The position numbers and the translations under genes were made by a program. This document shows, piece after piece, positions 1 to 7,002 of a DNA stretch of 10,322 bases (its first letter is position 1; each line of letters begins with the position of its first letter). The notes below the pieces were generated by a model that was not told the origin of the DNA, made no database searches, and saw only the letters and a program-made list of their open reading frames with translations. The stretch is from Terrimonas sp964445775. GTDB lineage: Bacteria > Bacteroidota > Bacteroidia > Chitinophagales > Chitinophagaceae. Location: assembly GCA_964445775.1 (NCBI GenBank), contig CAYUMH010000150.1, positions 1 through 10,322 of the forward strand, written 5' to 3'.

Positions 1-291
1 AGGCAGCAGGTAAAAAATAAAGTGAGTAATGAGTACGAGTTAAACAGCCTGGGGCAACTGCTTATAAAACAAGGTAAGCCTGCCGACGGTTTAAAGATAC
101 TGGAGATGAATACCTGGTTATACCCTGAAGACTTTATGCCCAATTACGCTTTAGGAAATAACTACCTGTTGCAAAAAAACTATCCACAGGCCCTGGTGTA
201 CCTGGAAAAATCGCTGGAAATAAATAAAGAAACGCAGTATATCAGGCATATTCTTGGCTTATTATACGAAGCAAAAGAAAAGTCAAAATAA
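1..291 (+). CDS. C-terminal part of a TPR-containing protein (5' end outside window)
   Basis: The reading frame is open to the left edge of the window, and the codons before the GTG at 22 continue in frame. This is therefore probably the tail of a longer protein and not an 89-residue protein starting at 22. Two helical-hairpin repeats are visible. The first begins ELNSLGQLLIKQGK and runs to the YP of WLYP. The second, NYALGNNYLLQKNYPQALVY, shows the classic TPR pattern of small residues and an aromatic/Ala-Leu pair. A third, incomplete repeat precedes the lysine-rich end. In Bacteroidota such paired TPRs often end secreted serine hydrolases of the beta-lactamase or esterase type, but no catalytic part is visible here, so that is only a suggestion. 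A strong hairpin follows the stop codon, so the gene is probably the last of its transcript. Confidence 0.7.
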   Translation, partial: RQQVKNKVSNEYELNSLGQLLIKQGKPADGLKILEMNTWLYPEDFMPNYALGNNYLLQKNYPQALVYLEKSLEINKETQYIRHILGLLYEAKEKSK

Positions 292-310
292 CTGTAAAAA
301 ATACACCCAG

Positions 311-348
311 ATCAGCCGGCCGGCAAAATTGCCGGCCGGCTGATTTTA
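311..348 (+). terminator. GC-rich hairpin terminator after the TPR gene
   Basis: A perfect 14-bp inverted repeat (311-324 with 331-344) encloses the 6-base loop AAAATT. It is followed by a short T run (344-347). The stem is unusually GC-rich for this AT-rich region, and each arm contains the self-complementary core CCGGCCGG. It lies 19 bases after the stop codon of the TPR gene and about 85 bases before the next start, so it most likely insulates the two-component genes from upstream transcription. The T tract is short, so some read-through is possible. Confidence 0.8.
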
Positions 349-359
349 TACCTTATTAG

Positions 360-393
360 TTTGGCTGATAATGAATTATATTCCGTAATTTGT
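360..393 (+). promoter_or_regulatory. Weak candidate promoter for the response regulator-kinase pair
   Basis: TTTG at 360-363 and TAATTTGT at 386-393 resemble the Bacteroidota -33 (TTTG) and -7 (TAnnTTTG) elements, spaced by 22 bases. The -7 part matches only 6 of 8 positions. The position between the hairpin and the ATG at 433 is sensible. No copy of the CGTTNATCGRTT repeat found upstream of the lipoprotein genes is present here, so there is no visible sign of autoregulation. Confidence 0.3.
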
Positions 394-432
394 TTGATAA
401 ACCCGCTTTAAATCATTCCTGTAAAATTCCAC

Positions 433-1143
433 ATGCCAAAACCGATACGTTATATCGCTATTGATGATAACCCTGTAGATACCCTCTTGCTGCAACACTA
501 TGCAGCTGAATATCCTTTTTTACAAACTATTGGCAGTTTTGATACCCCTATGGCCGGTATGAAAGCCATTGAAGCAGAGCAACCCGACCTGGTATTCCTG
601 GATGTAGAAATGCCGGGGGCAAGCGGTATAGAAGTACTTCGTTTTTTGCAGGAAAAAATTCCGCTGGCCGTGTTTATTACTTCGCATGCCGAGTTTGCCG
701 TAGAAGGTTTTGAACTATCGGCATTTGATTATATTGTAAAGCCCTTAACCCCTGAACGTTTTGCCAAAACTGCTGCCCGGTTAAAGGATTATTGGGAAAT
801 GAAAGACCAGGCCCAATCCTATAAATTACTTTTCGAAAACGACAGTATCATTTTTTCCGAAGGTTATAATAAAATAAAACTGGCCCTGCACGATATTGTA
901 TATTTAGAAGCTATGCAGGATTATACCAAGATAGTAACACCAACACGCAGTTACCTTACACTTACCACACTGACCGCCATGCTGGAAAAACTACCTGCCG
1001 ACCTGTTTACCCGTATTCACCGGAGTTATGCAGTAGCCATTTCAAAAATCAAAGCATTAAAAAGCAACGAGCTGGTATGTATGAATACCGTTTTACCCAT
1101 TGGTAAAACATACCGTTCGGCCATAGCACAACTTAAATGGTGA
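433..1143 (+). CDS. LytTR-family DNA-binding response regulator
   Basis: A cytoplasmic two-component response regulator of 236 residues, the usual length for REC-LytTR proteins. The receiver domain (about 5-120) has the acidic pair D11/D12, the phosphoacceptor D57 in FLDVEMPG, T83/S84 and K103 in DYIVKPL, so every residue needed for phosphorylation is present. The LytTR DNA-binding domain (about 135-236) shows the family signatures DIVYLEAMQDYTKI, LFTRIHRSYAVAISKI and LPIGKTYRSAI. LytTR domains bind paired 9-bp direct repeats about two helical turns apart, and such repeats occur upstream of two lipoprotein genes 2.1-3.1 kb downstream. The sensor kinase gene starts 6 bases after the stop codon, so the two are almost certainly cotranscribed and form a cognate pair. 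The ATG at 433 gives a complete receiver N-terminus. Confidence 0.95.
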   Translation: MPKPIRYIAIDDNPVDTLLLQHYAAEYPFLQTIGSFDTPMAGMKAIEAEQPDLVFLDVEMPGASGIEVLRFLQEKIPLAVFITSHAEFAVEGFELSAFDYIVKPLTPERFAKTAARLKDYWEMKDQAQSYKLLFENDSIIFSEGYNKIKLALHDIVYLEAMQDYTKIVTPTRSYLTLTTLTAMLEKLPADLFTRIHRSYAVAISKIKALKSNELVCMNTVLPIGKTYRSAIAQLKW

Positions 1144-1149
1144 TCTTTT

Positions 1150-3258
1150 ATGAAACTACTGTTATGGTTTTCCTGCCTGTTCCTGTTCATACTCCCGGTA
1201 AAAGGACAGGAGGCTCCTGACCTTTCCACTTATAAAACATTGAATGAAAAGGTAGATGCCTGGCGCACCTATTGTAATAAACTGCTCACTGAAACATTCG
1301 AGTACCGTAAACTAATCGGCGAAGCCAAAAAAGGTTTATTGCTTGTACCGGATGACAGCACTGCTAAAAAAGCCATGTTTAACCTGTTTGCCGGTTGTGC
1401 GTATGAAAACACCAACCAGTTTGACAGTGCCGCTTTTTTCCTGAAACGGGCGGCCGAGTTATCAAAAAAAATAAATAAAACTTCTTATGAAATAACCGCA
1501 TTAAGCCGGCTAAACTATGTATATGGTTATTTAAGAAATACGGAAATGATAAACCATACTGTTAAACGAATGACAGAGATAGGGAATAAAGCAACCGATG
1601 TTACAACAAAGCAGCTGGCCATGGATGCAGTGGCAAAATATTATACAGATATTAATGACTATCAAAAAGCTATTGAATATAGCATTATTGCAACCGACCT
1701 GTATAAAGAAGCCCTGAGAACCGATACTCTTGTTACTTCCACCATTAATTTAGGCTATGACTACAGCAACCTGGCCAACCTGTTTAACCAGATAGGCCAA
1801 CATGCTAAAGCAATTGATTATTTAGAACAGGCAAGAGCTATTATTGGAGACAGGGCATTGACCGGTAATGAAGAAACCTTGTATTTATATTTCCTTCAAA
1901 GTTACTTAGGGCTAAACCGGCCGGATAGTGCACAATATTATTACCGCCTCATGTATAACGGCATGACAGGCCGGGATACCTTGTTTTATATGCTCAGCAC
2001 CGCCAATTATTTATATGGTCAATATTATTTAGATAAAAACAAGGTTGACAGTGCTTATTATTACGGTAAAAAAAGTAAGGCGCTGGCATTAAAGGCTGAG
2101 GAGGTGAGCACAACCACCCAATCCGGAGAACTGATGGGTACCATCTATTATCACCAGGGTAAATACGATGAAGCCTTACAAGAATTAAAAACTATACTTA
2201 ACTACTCCTTTGATTTTCATAAAGAAAGTTATGCTGACATTCATAAAATAATAGCCGATTGTTATGCCAAACAAATGCGATGGGACAGTGCCTATGTACA
2301 TTATAAAATGTATAGTGAAATGTCGGATACCCTGATGCATGCTGCCGCCAACAAAAACTTTGCAGAGGCCGAAGCCCGGTACCAGAATAAGGAAAAACAA
2401 CAGGAGATCATCAGTAAAAACCTGGAATTATCTGTTGCACAAAAAGAAAGAGTATGGCTAATTTCGGGCATTGGCTTGTTAACATTAAGTGGTCTGTTAT
2501 TATTTATAAATTTCAGAAACAAGAAAAAACTGGCGGGTTTGTTATTGGAAAAAAATAATTCGCTGGAACAACTCAATACACGTTTAAATGAAGCCAATCA
2601 AACCAAGGCAAAACTATTCAGTATTATCAGCCATGATCTGCGTTCCCCTATCAGCCAGGTGTACCAGTTTTTAAAATTACAACAGCTAAACCCCGATGCA
2701 TTATCTGCTGACCAAAAAACCGTACTCAGCGAAAAAATACAGACAGCTACCGGCTCCCTGTTAGAAACAATGGAAGACCTGCTTAACTGGAGTAAAACCC
2801 AGATGAACACGTTTAATATTGACATACAGGAAATTGAAATAGCACCCGTTATTCATGCCTGTCAAAACCTGTTACAATTAAACAGTGAAGCCAAACATAT
2901 CATTTATCAAAATGAGTTACCGGAAGACCTGGTAGCAAAAACGGATAGTTATTATTTACAAACTATTATCCGCAACCTGCTGCAAAATGCCATAAAAGCA
3001 TCCCCTCAAAACGGGATTATAAAAATCAATGCCCACCGGCAGGAAGAAAAGGTGGTCATCAATATACAGAACCAGGGCGGCGCTTATACCCAAAAAGAAT
3101 ACGAAGCTTTTATCAGTGATTCGGAGACTGCCAAAAGTGTTAACGGGCTTGGGCTCCGGCTGGTACATGAACTTTCTCAGAAGACAGGTATGGCTATCCA
3201 TTTTTCAACGCCTGCAGCCGATACCACACAGGTTTCTATCAGTCTTCAAACGCCTTAG
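1150..3258 (+). CDS. TPR-domain sensor histidine kinase
   Basis: A 702-residue membrane sensor kinase, presumably the partner of the LytTR regulator encoded 6 bases upstream. A signal peptide (1-19, likely cut before QEAPD) leads into about 350 residues of TPR-like helical hairpins, for example YENTNQFDSAAFFLKRA and YHQGKYDEALQELK, predicted to be periplasmic. A coiled-coil-like stretch precedes one membrane span (about 435-457), then a second helical linker. The HisKA domain has the phosphoacceptor H495 in SIISHDLRSPI. The ATPase domain has an N box, NLLQNAIK, with N609 and N613, and a G2-like GLGL at 666-669. The G1 box is degenerate: where DxGxG is expected it reads NQGGA (641-645), so the adenine-contacting Asp is Asn. 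LytTR regulators more often pair with LytS/YehU-type His_kinase proteins; this one has a HisKA core. What it senses is unknown. Confidence 0.92.
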   Translation: MKLLLWFSCLFLFILPVKGQEAPDLSTYKTLNEKVDAWRTYCNKLLTETFEYRKLIGEAKKGLLLVPDDSTAKKAMFNLFAGCAYENTNQFDSAAFFLKRAAELSKKINKTSYEITALSRLNYVYGYLRNTEMINHTVKRMTEIGNKATDVTTKQLAMDAVAKYYTDINDYQKAIEYSIIATDLYKEALRTDTLVTSTINLGYDYSNLANLFNQIGQHAKAIDYLEQARAIIGDRALTGNEETLYLYFLQSYLGLNRPDSAQYYYRLMYNGMTGRDTLFYMLSTANYLYGQYYLDKNKVDSAYYYGKKSKALALKAEEVSTTTQSGELMGTIYYHQGKYDEALQELKTILNYSFDFHKESYADIHKIIADCYAKQMRWDSAYVHYKMYSEMSDTLMHAAANKNFAEAEARYQNKEKQQEIISKNLELSVAQKERVWLISGIGLLTLSGLLLFINFRNKKKLAGLLLEKNNSLEQLNTRLNEANQTKAKLFSIISHDLRSPISQVYQFLKLQQLNPDALSADQKTVLSEKIQTATGSLLETMEDLLNWSKTQMNTFNIDIQEIEIAPVIHACQNLLQLNSEAKHIIYQNELPEDLVAKTDSYYLQTIIRNLLQNAIKASPQNGIIKINAHRQEEKVVINIQNQGGAYTQKEYEAFISDSETAKSVNGLGLRLVHELSQKTGMAIHFSTPAADTTQVSISLQTP

Positions 3259-3274
3259 CATCAGCTTTTCCTGA

Positions 3275-3307
3275 CGTTAATCGATTTCTGCCTATCGTTC
3301 ATCGGTT
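3275..3307 (+). promoter_or_regulatory. Predicted LytTR-type direct-repeat operator, copy 1
   Basis: Two copies of CGTTNATCGRTT occur at 3275-3286 (CGTTAATCGATT) and 3296-3307 (CGTTCATCGGTT), exactly 21 bp apart. LytTR proteins are known to recognise imperfect 9-bp direct repeats separated by 12-13 bp, giving the same period. The pair ends 3 bases before the -33-like element, where an activator touching RNA polymerase would be placed. The same arrangement recurs upstream of the paralogous lipoprotein gene. Binding by the LytTR regulator of this locus is inferred from the architecture and proximity. Confidence 0.65.
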
Positions 3308-3310
3308 AAC

Positions 3311-3342
3311 TTTGTAACCTGTATTCCGGTAGAATAATTTTA
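3311..3342 (+). promoter_or_regulatory. Predicted Bacteroidota promoter of lipoprotein gene 1
   Basis: TTTG at 3311-3314, then 20 bases, then TAATTTTA at 3335-3342 (7 of 8 matches to TAnnTTTG). The spacing is ideal for the Bacteroidota primary sigma factor and gives a leader of about 35-40 bases before the ATG at 3385. A perfect TAACTTTG also occurs at 3307-3314 and could be an alternative -7 box. The downstream reading is preferred because the second lipoprotein gene has its -7 box at the identical distance from its repeats. Confidence 0.55.
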
Positions 3343-3384
3343 TGCTTTATTCAACCAGAGTTGATAATATTTAAAGCATAAACA

Positions 3385-4131
3385 ATGAAAACATTATTTT
3401 ATTCCGGCCTGTTACTCCTTTCCATTGCCTTTCTACCCTCCTGTAAAAAGAATAAAGATACACCCATAACAAAAAAGGTACTGATGACAAAAACCATCAC
3501 GACAACACCCGGGCAAGCGCCTTTTTCTATTATTTATAATTACGACGCTGCCGGTCAGCTTGTATCTTATAATTATGACAAATTCACGCTCACTACCATT
3601 ACGAGAAATGCAAACGGACAGGTAACAAAAACCACCGATGCCAATGCGTCTACCGGTGTTGTCACCGGGGGTGTAAATTTTTACTACGATGCAGCCGGTA
3701 AATGTATTAAAAGAGAATCTTTGTCACCTACTGGTAGCGTAACAACGTACTTCACTTTTACCTATCTGAGTAATATGCTCGTTTCAAAACAGTATAACCC
3801 GGCTGGTAGTCCCGGCGACTATTTTGAAAGTTATTATACAGCCGATGGGAAAAATATACAATCAAAAAAAACATACAATAATAACGGCACTTTAAAATCA
3901 ATGAATACCTATCAATATGATACTAAATACGGGTATGAACTAACCATGCCATTCTCCGACATTTCTCCCATTTTTCCAACTGCCAATAATGTAATTGCTT
4001 CTACCAACTCATTAGTGCCCGGGCCAACCACCAACTCCGCTTATACCTACTCCTATAACAGCGATGGCTACCCTGTTAAAAGAGTAAGTAATGACGGTAC
4101 GGAAATAATTATTGAATATGTTACCTGGTAA
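3385..4131 (+). CDS. Lipoprotein with YD-like repeats (paralogue 1)
   Basis: A 248-residue predicted lipoprotein: signal peptide with lipobox LPSC, lipidated Cys20, then KKNKD. The mature part is a run of short beta-strand repeats of the YD/RHS-like kind, such as YNYDAAGQLVSYNYD, FYYDAAGKCIKRE, YYTADGKNIQSKK and YSYNSDGYPVKRV. Each has aromatic-x-aromatic, a D/N-G turn and a basic strand. Similar small repeat lipoproteins of unknown function are common in this phylum. It resembles DUF4595-like proteins in general style, but I cannot confirm that. It is probably anchored to the outer membrane, and a lysine-rich start after the Cys is compatible with surface exposure. It lies 126 bases after the kinase gene behind its own predicted LytTR-controlled promoter, and is homologous to the next gene. 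The start at 3385 fits the signal peptide exactly. Confidence 0.85.
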   Translation: MKTLFYSGLLLLSIAFLPSCKKNKDTPITKKVLMTKTITTTPGQAPFSIIYNYDAAGQLVSYNYDKFTLTTITRNANGQVTKTTDANASTGVVTGGVNFYYDAAGKCIKRESLSPTGSVTTYFTFTYLSNMLVSKQYNPAGSPGDYFESYYTADGKNIQSKKTYNNNGTLKSMNTYQYDTKYGYELTMPFSDISPIFPTANNVIASTNSLVPGPTTNSAYTYSYNSDGYPVKRVSNDGTEIIIEYVTW

Positions 4132-4202
4132 ACACTTCGTTTGACCATTCAAAAAATAAATTGTACAAAAACACTTCTTCTTATACAGACAAACATTTTA
4201 TC

Positions 4203-4235
4203 CGTTTATCGATTTTCGGTTACCGTTAATCGGTT
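4203..4235 (+). promoter_or_regulatory. Predicted LytTR-type direct-repeat operator, copy 2
   Basis: CGTTTATCGATT (4203-4214) and CGTTAATCGGTT (4224-4235) are again spaced by exactly 21 bp. As in copy 1, the upstream unit has A and the downstream unit G at the R position. Aligned over 42 bases with the region upstream of the first lipoprotein gene, 29 positions are identical. The core ACCGTTAAT (4222-4230) fits the general LytTR half-site pattern [TA][AC][CA]GTTN[AG][TG] completely. It is probably bound by the LytTR regulator encoded at 433-1143; this is inference. Confidence 0.65.
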
Positions 4236-4238
4236 GGT

Positions 4239-4270
4239 TTTTATCAGAGTAAACGGATTAGTTAGGTTTG
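4239..4270 (+). promoter_or_regulatory. Predicted Bacteroidota promoter of lipoprotein gene 2
   Basis: TAGGTTTG at 4263-4270 is a perfect TAnnTTTG -7 box, 24 bases before the ATG at 4294. At the -33 position there is only TTTT (4239-4242), 20 bases upstream. The poor -33 element immediately after the direct repeats is what an activator-dependent promoter would show. The distance from repeat to -7 box is identical to that in front of the first lipoprotein gene. Confidence 0.6.
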
Positions 4271-4293
4271 TCTTCTTCTTAAAACCTTATATT

Positions 4294-5046
4294 ATGCAAC
4301 ACATAAAACTATTTTCCGCACTTGCATTTGCCCTGAGCCTGGTACTTTTTTCCTGTAAAAAAGATGCGGCTCCAAAGAACAGAACTACCCTGCTGCAAAA
4401 AAGATCGTATACGCAGGGAACTTCCAGCTGGGCCGAAGAGCTGCAGTACGATGACAGAGGAAGGGTAACCGGCTTTATTGCCACTAACTCCGAACCAACC
4501 TTCAATTATTCTGCTACTATTATGCGCAACAGCGAAGGGAAGATAGCCCGTCTTACATTAAGTGATAACCGGGGCTATTATGTGTATGAACACAATGCAC
4601 AGGGCAAGCTGATAAAAACCAGTAGTTTCCAAACCTCCGGTGCAGCCAGTTCTTACGAAACCCATACTTACTATGACGACAGGTATGAAACCTTCGCGTA
4701 TAACAGCGCTGGTTTATTTACAGGAAAAAACATTTATTATTATACGGCCGATAAAAAGAATATTGCTATCCGAAAACAATATAACAGCAGCCTGGTTCAA
4801 ACGCAGGAAGTTACCTTTACTTATGCCGAAAGCAAAAACAATTATACTGCTTTTGTGGAATCATCTCCTTTTATATCCGCGAATATGATCGCTTCCGAAG
4901 TAACAAAAACCATCTCCCCTGCTTCCACCAATACAGCAACTTCTTCCTATACCTATAACGCGGATGGATCTCCTGCTACCATGAACAAAATTTATACCAG
5001 TGGCATGAATCCGCTAAACGGGAAATATGAATATATTACCCATTAA
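4294..5046 (+). CDS. Lipoprotein with YD-like repeats (paralogue 2)
   Basis: A 250-residue predicted lipoprotein with lipobox LFSC, lipidated Cys21, followed by KKDAAPK. The start at 4294 is chosen over an in-frame TTG at 4141. The extra 51 residues from the TTG would be translated across the promoter and operator, while the ATG directly opens a proper lipoprotein signal peptide. The mature part carries the same YD-like beta repeats as its neighbour, for example LQYDDRGRVTGF, YEHNAQGKLIKTS and YTYNADGSPATMN. The C-terminal halves align clearly: YYTADKKNIAIRKQYN against YYTADGKNIQSKKTYN, then SPFISANMIAS against SPIFPTANNVIAS. The two genes therefore look like an old tandem duplication that includes the regulatory region. 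Function is unknown; an outer-membrane or surface location is inferred. Confidence 0.85.
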   Translation: MQHIKLFSALAFALSLVLFSCKKDAAPKNRTTLLQKRSYTQGTSSWAEELQYDDRGRVTGFIATNSEPTFNYSATIMRNSEGKIARLTLSDNRGYYVYEHNAQGKLIKTSSFQTSGAASSYETHTYYDDRYETFAYNSAGLFTGKNIYYYTADKKNIAIRKQYNSSLVQTQEVTFTYAESKNNYTAFVESSPFISANMIASEVTKTISPASTNTATSSYTYNADGSPATMNKIYTSGMNPLNGKYEYITH

Positions 5047-5085
5047 CGCTACTTTTATACTATTATATATTAAAAACTATACAAC

Positions 5086-5688
5086 ATGAAAACGCTTAAC
5101 CTGCTACTGGCCTTTATCATTGCCGCTGTTCTCACCTCCTGTGGTAATGCTGCCTCTGAAAAAACAGCAACCAATGAACCGGAAAAAAACACTTCGCAAA
5201 CAGATGATTATTATTTCGACTTTACCGTAGACGGCAAACCCGTACATGTGGGTGAAGACAATATTTTAACCAGCTATAACAACTTCAGCGGTAAAATAGA
5301 GTTTAAAATATTCGCGGGCAATGAAGGCGGTCCACAATTAATATTGACCATTCCCAATGATATGTCAAAGCCTTCTACTACCCCTTCCGGATCTTCCGAA
5401 GCAGGTTATAGTATTTCACAAGGAAGTGTTTCCTTGCAGGACTATCCTGAAAAGGGTGATACCTTCAACAGTTTTGATTTTACTGCTAATCCGCCACTGA
5501 CACCGGCACCCGATGCCATCATTGTTACATCCAGTGAAAAATTAGGGGAAGAAGGCCGCGCCATCACGGGTACTGTCAACGTGGTAACGATACCGGGCAA
5601 TAATCCCAAAAACGACCCCAGCGTTAAACCTTATACCATCACCGGAAAGTTTAGAGTGAAACACCTGTTTAAAGGCGATAAGTTTTAA
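5086..5688 (+). CDS. Small lipoprotein of unknown function
   Basis: A 200-residue predicted lipoprotein with lipobox LTSC and lipidated Cys19, followed by GNAASEKTA. A Thr/Glu/Asn-rich flexible linker (about 20-40) leads into a beta-rich globular domain beginning YYFDFTVDGKPVHVGED and ending ITGKFRVKHLFKGDKF. The alternating hydrophobic pattern and Gly/Pro/Asn turns suggest a beta-sandwich. I do not recognise a catalytic motif or a named family. It is unrelated to the two preceding lipoproteins and lacks their YD-like repeats. It starts 39 bases after the second one, and I see neither a -7 box nor a terminator in the gap, so it is probably cotranscribed from the 4263 promoter and would share the predicted LytTR control. 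It converges with the minus-strand operon, separated by 43 bases without a clear terminator. Confidence 0.8.
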   Translation: MKTLNLLLAFIIAAVLTSCGNAASEKTATNEPEKNTSQTDDYYFDFTVDGKPVHVGEDNILTSYNNFSGKIEFKIFAGNEGGPQLILTIPNDMSKPSTTPSGSSEAGYSISQGSVSLQDYPEKGDTFNSFDFTANPPLTPAPDAIIVTSSEKLGEEGRAITGTVNVVTIPGNNPKNDPSVKPYTITGKFRVKHLFKGDKF

Positions 5689-5731
5689 TGTCCTGTTGCT
5701 TTTAAATGGCCGTATTCTTTTTTAAGCTTCC

Positions 5732-6982
5732 TTATTTTTTTTCATCCTTAATTTTCATTCTCACAACAACGGGGTTTGACTTACGGCTGCCCTGCTTAAA
5801 AAAGTTTTGCATGATAGCGTTATACACCGGTTTTTTATCGGCGGTAGCTTCTTTCACGGTAAATAAACGTAATGCGGAAACACTGCTATAGAAAAAGCCA
5901 TCCTGGTACCCAAGGCCATCTATCGAAGCCCTGAAGCCATCCATAATGGGTAAAAAAGCATTGGCGCTATCCGGTAACATTCGTTCAATAGAACTCAGTC
6001 TTCCGGATGCCAGGTTATAAATAAAATTATACTGCTTGCTGTTTTCCGAACCATAGTTCCAGGTATAAGTAGCGGCGTCAATTTTAAATATAAAATAATT
6101 GTTCCTGATCAGGATATTACTGATCCCGGTGATGATATGTTCTTTCCGCCACCGGTAGTCCTTGCGCAGGCTGTCTATCATGGCTATATTCTTCGTTTCC
6201 CTTATATCCTTATCCATTGTCCGGCTCAGGGGAAATACAACCTGGTAAATTTTCTCTGCCGTATCGGTTGTTATTCTATACACATTAAAATCAAAAGGGG
6301 TAGCTACATAAGTCTGCCCCTGTTCCGGTAAATAACGGGGCCATACACCTCCTACCAGGCCACACATGGCCGGGTTATCTTTTTGATTATACGGCAAAAA
6401 AGCTTTGTATACCGAATCACCTTTGTATACTTTCAATAAGTTAAATACACTATCCTTTGGTTTATCGTCTGTACCATAATGACAACCTTCTGCCGCCAGG
6501 AAAAAGTTATTGCCGAACGGCATCCTTCCTTCTTTGGAACTATTTTTAAATATGGTTTTATCGCCAAACTTATTACCCGTTAAATCATAGTGCGTAGAGA
6601 CTGTTTTCTCTGTATTAAAATGATATACATTGATCGTTATGGTATGAGCCATCCTGTCATAATGTATCCGGGGATAGGATTGCTCGCCCGTTTTAACCTT
6701 CCGTATGAATTTACCGTCCGGGGTAAAAAACAAAACTGCTTTGGTATCATCGTCTGTTATCACCATACTACTATCTGTAATAATGAGTTGTGATATTTGT
6801 CCAAACAAACTTTCTTTTGTCGTTTCCAATGGGATATAATCTACCTGGTCGAAATAATCGGAGATCGTTCCGCCGTATGCATTGGCGGGATCAATGCGTA
6901 ATTTGGGCACCGCCTGTGCAAACAAGCAACCCGCAGACAACAGGCATATCCATAAAATGTAAAACTGTTTAAGCATGCGCAT
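5732..6982 (-). CDS. Secreted 6-bladed beta-propeller protein
   Basis: A 416-residue exported protein. The N-terminus has a signal peptide (about 1-23, ending LFAQ, likely signal peptidase I; the SAGC at 16-19 is a poor lipobox). The segment from about residue 45, DYIPLETTKESLFGQISQL followed by a TD..M.I.DD..K.V..F...GKFIRKV pattern, is the hallmark of the Bacteroidota 6-bladed beta-propeller family (BF2222/DUF4934-like), in which NHL-like blades alternate strands with D-G turns. The length fits one complete propeller. No catalytic residues are evident; such proteins are usually thought to bind a ligand or partner in the periplasm or at the surface. It begins 20 bases after the outer-membrane barrel gene on the same strand, so the two are surely cotranscribed and probably work together. 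A second in-frame ATG two codons in is equally possible. Confidence 0.85.
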   Translation of the reverse strand: MRMLKQFYILWICLLSAGCLFAQAVPKLRIDPANAYGGTISDYFDQVDYIPLETTKESLFGQISQLIITDSSMVITDDDTKAVLFFTPDGKFIRKVKTGEQSYPRIHYDRMAHTITINVYHFNTEKTVSTHYDLTGNKFGDKTIFKNSSKEGRMPFGNNFFLAAEGCHYGTDDKPKDSVFNLLKVYKGDSVYKAFLPYNQKDNPAMCGLVGGVWPRYLPEQGQTYVATPFDFNVYRITTDTAEKIYQVVFPLSRTMDKDIRETKNIAMIDSLRKDYRWRKEHIITGISNILIRNNYFIFKIDAATYTWNYGSENSKQYNFIYNLASGRLSSIERMLPDSANAFLPIMDGFRASIDGLGYQDGFFYSSVSALRLFTVKEATADKKPVYNAIMQNFFKQGSRKSNPVVVRMKIKDEKK

Positions 6983-7002
6983 AAGTTATTATTTACAACA
7001 TC

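Noticed and set aside
3029..3274. 81-codon plus-strand frame overlapping the end of the kinase gene
   Set aside because: It is an out-of-frame shadow of the ATPase domain. Its protein is basic and unpatterned, and its end runs into the operator region.
3307..3314. TAACTTTG as the -7 box of the first lipoprotein gene
   Set aside because: It matches the consensus perfectly, but its position relative to the repeats is not conserved at the second gene. The TTTG inside it fits better as a -33 element 20 bases before TAATTTTA. It remains a fallback.
5689..5731. Bidirectional terminator between the convergent genes
   Set aside because: There are T and A runs around AAGCTT, but no stem of useful length can be drawn, so no terminator is called.
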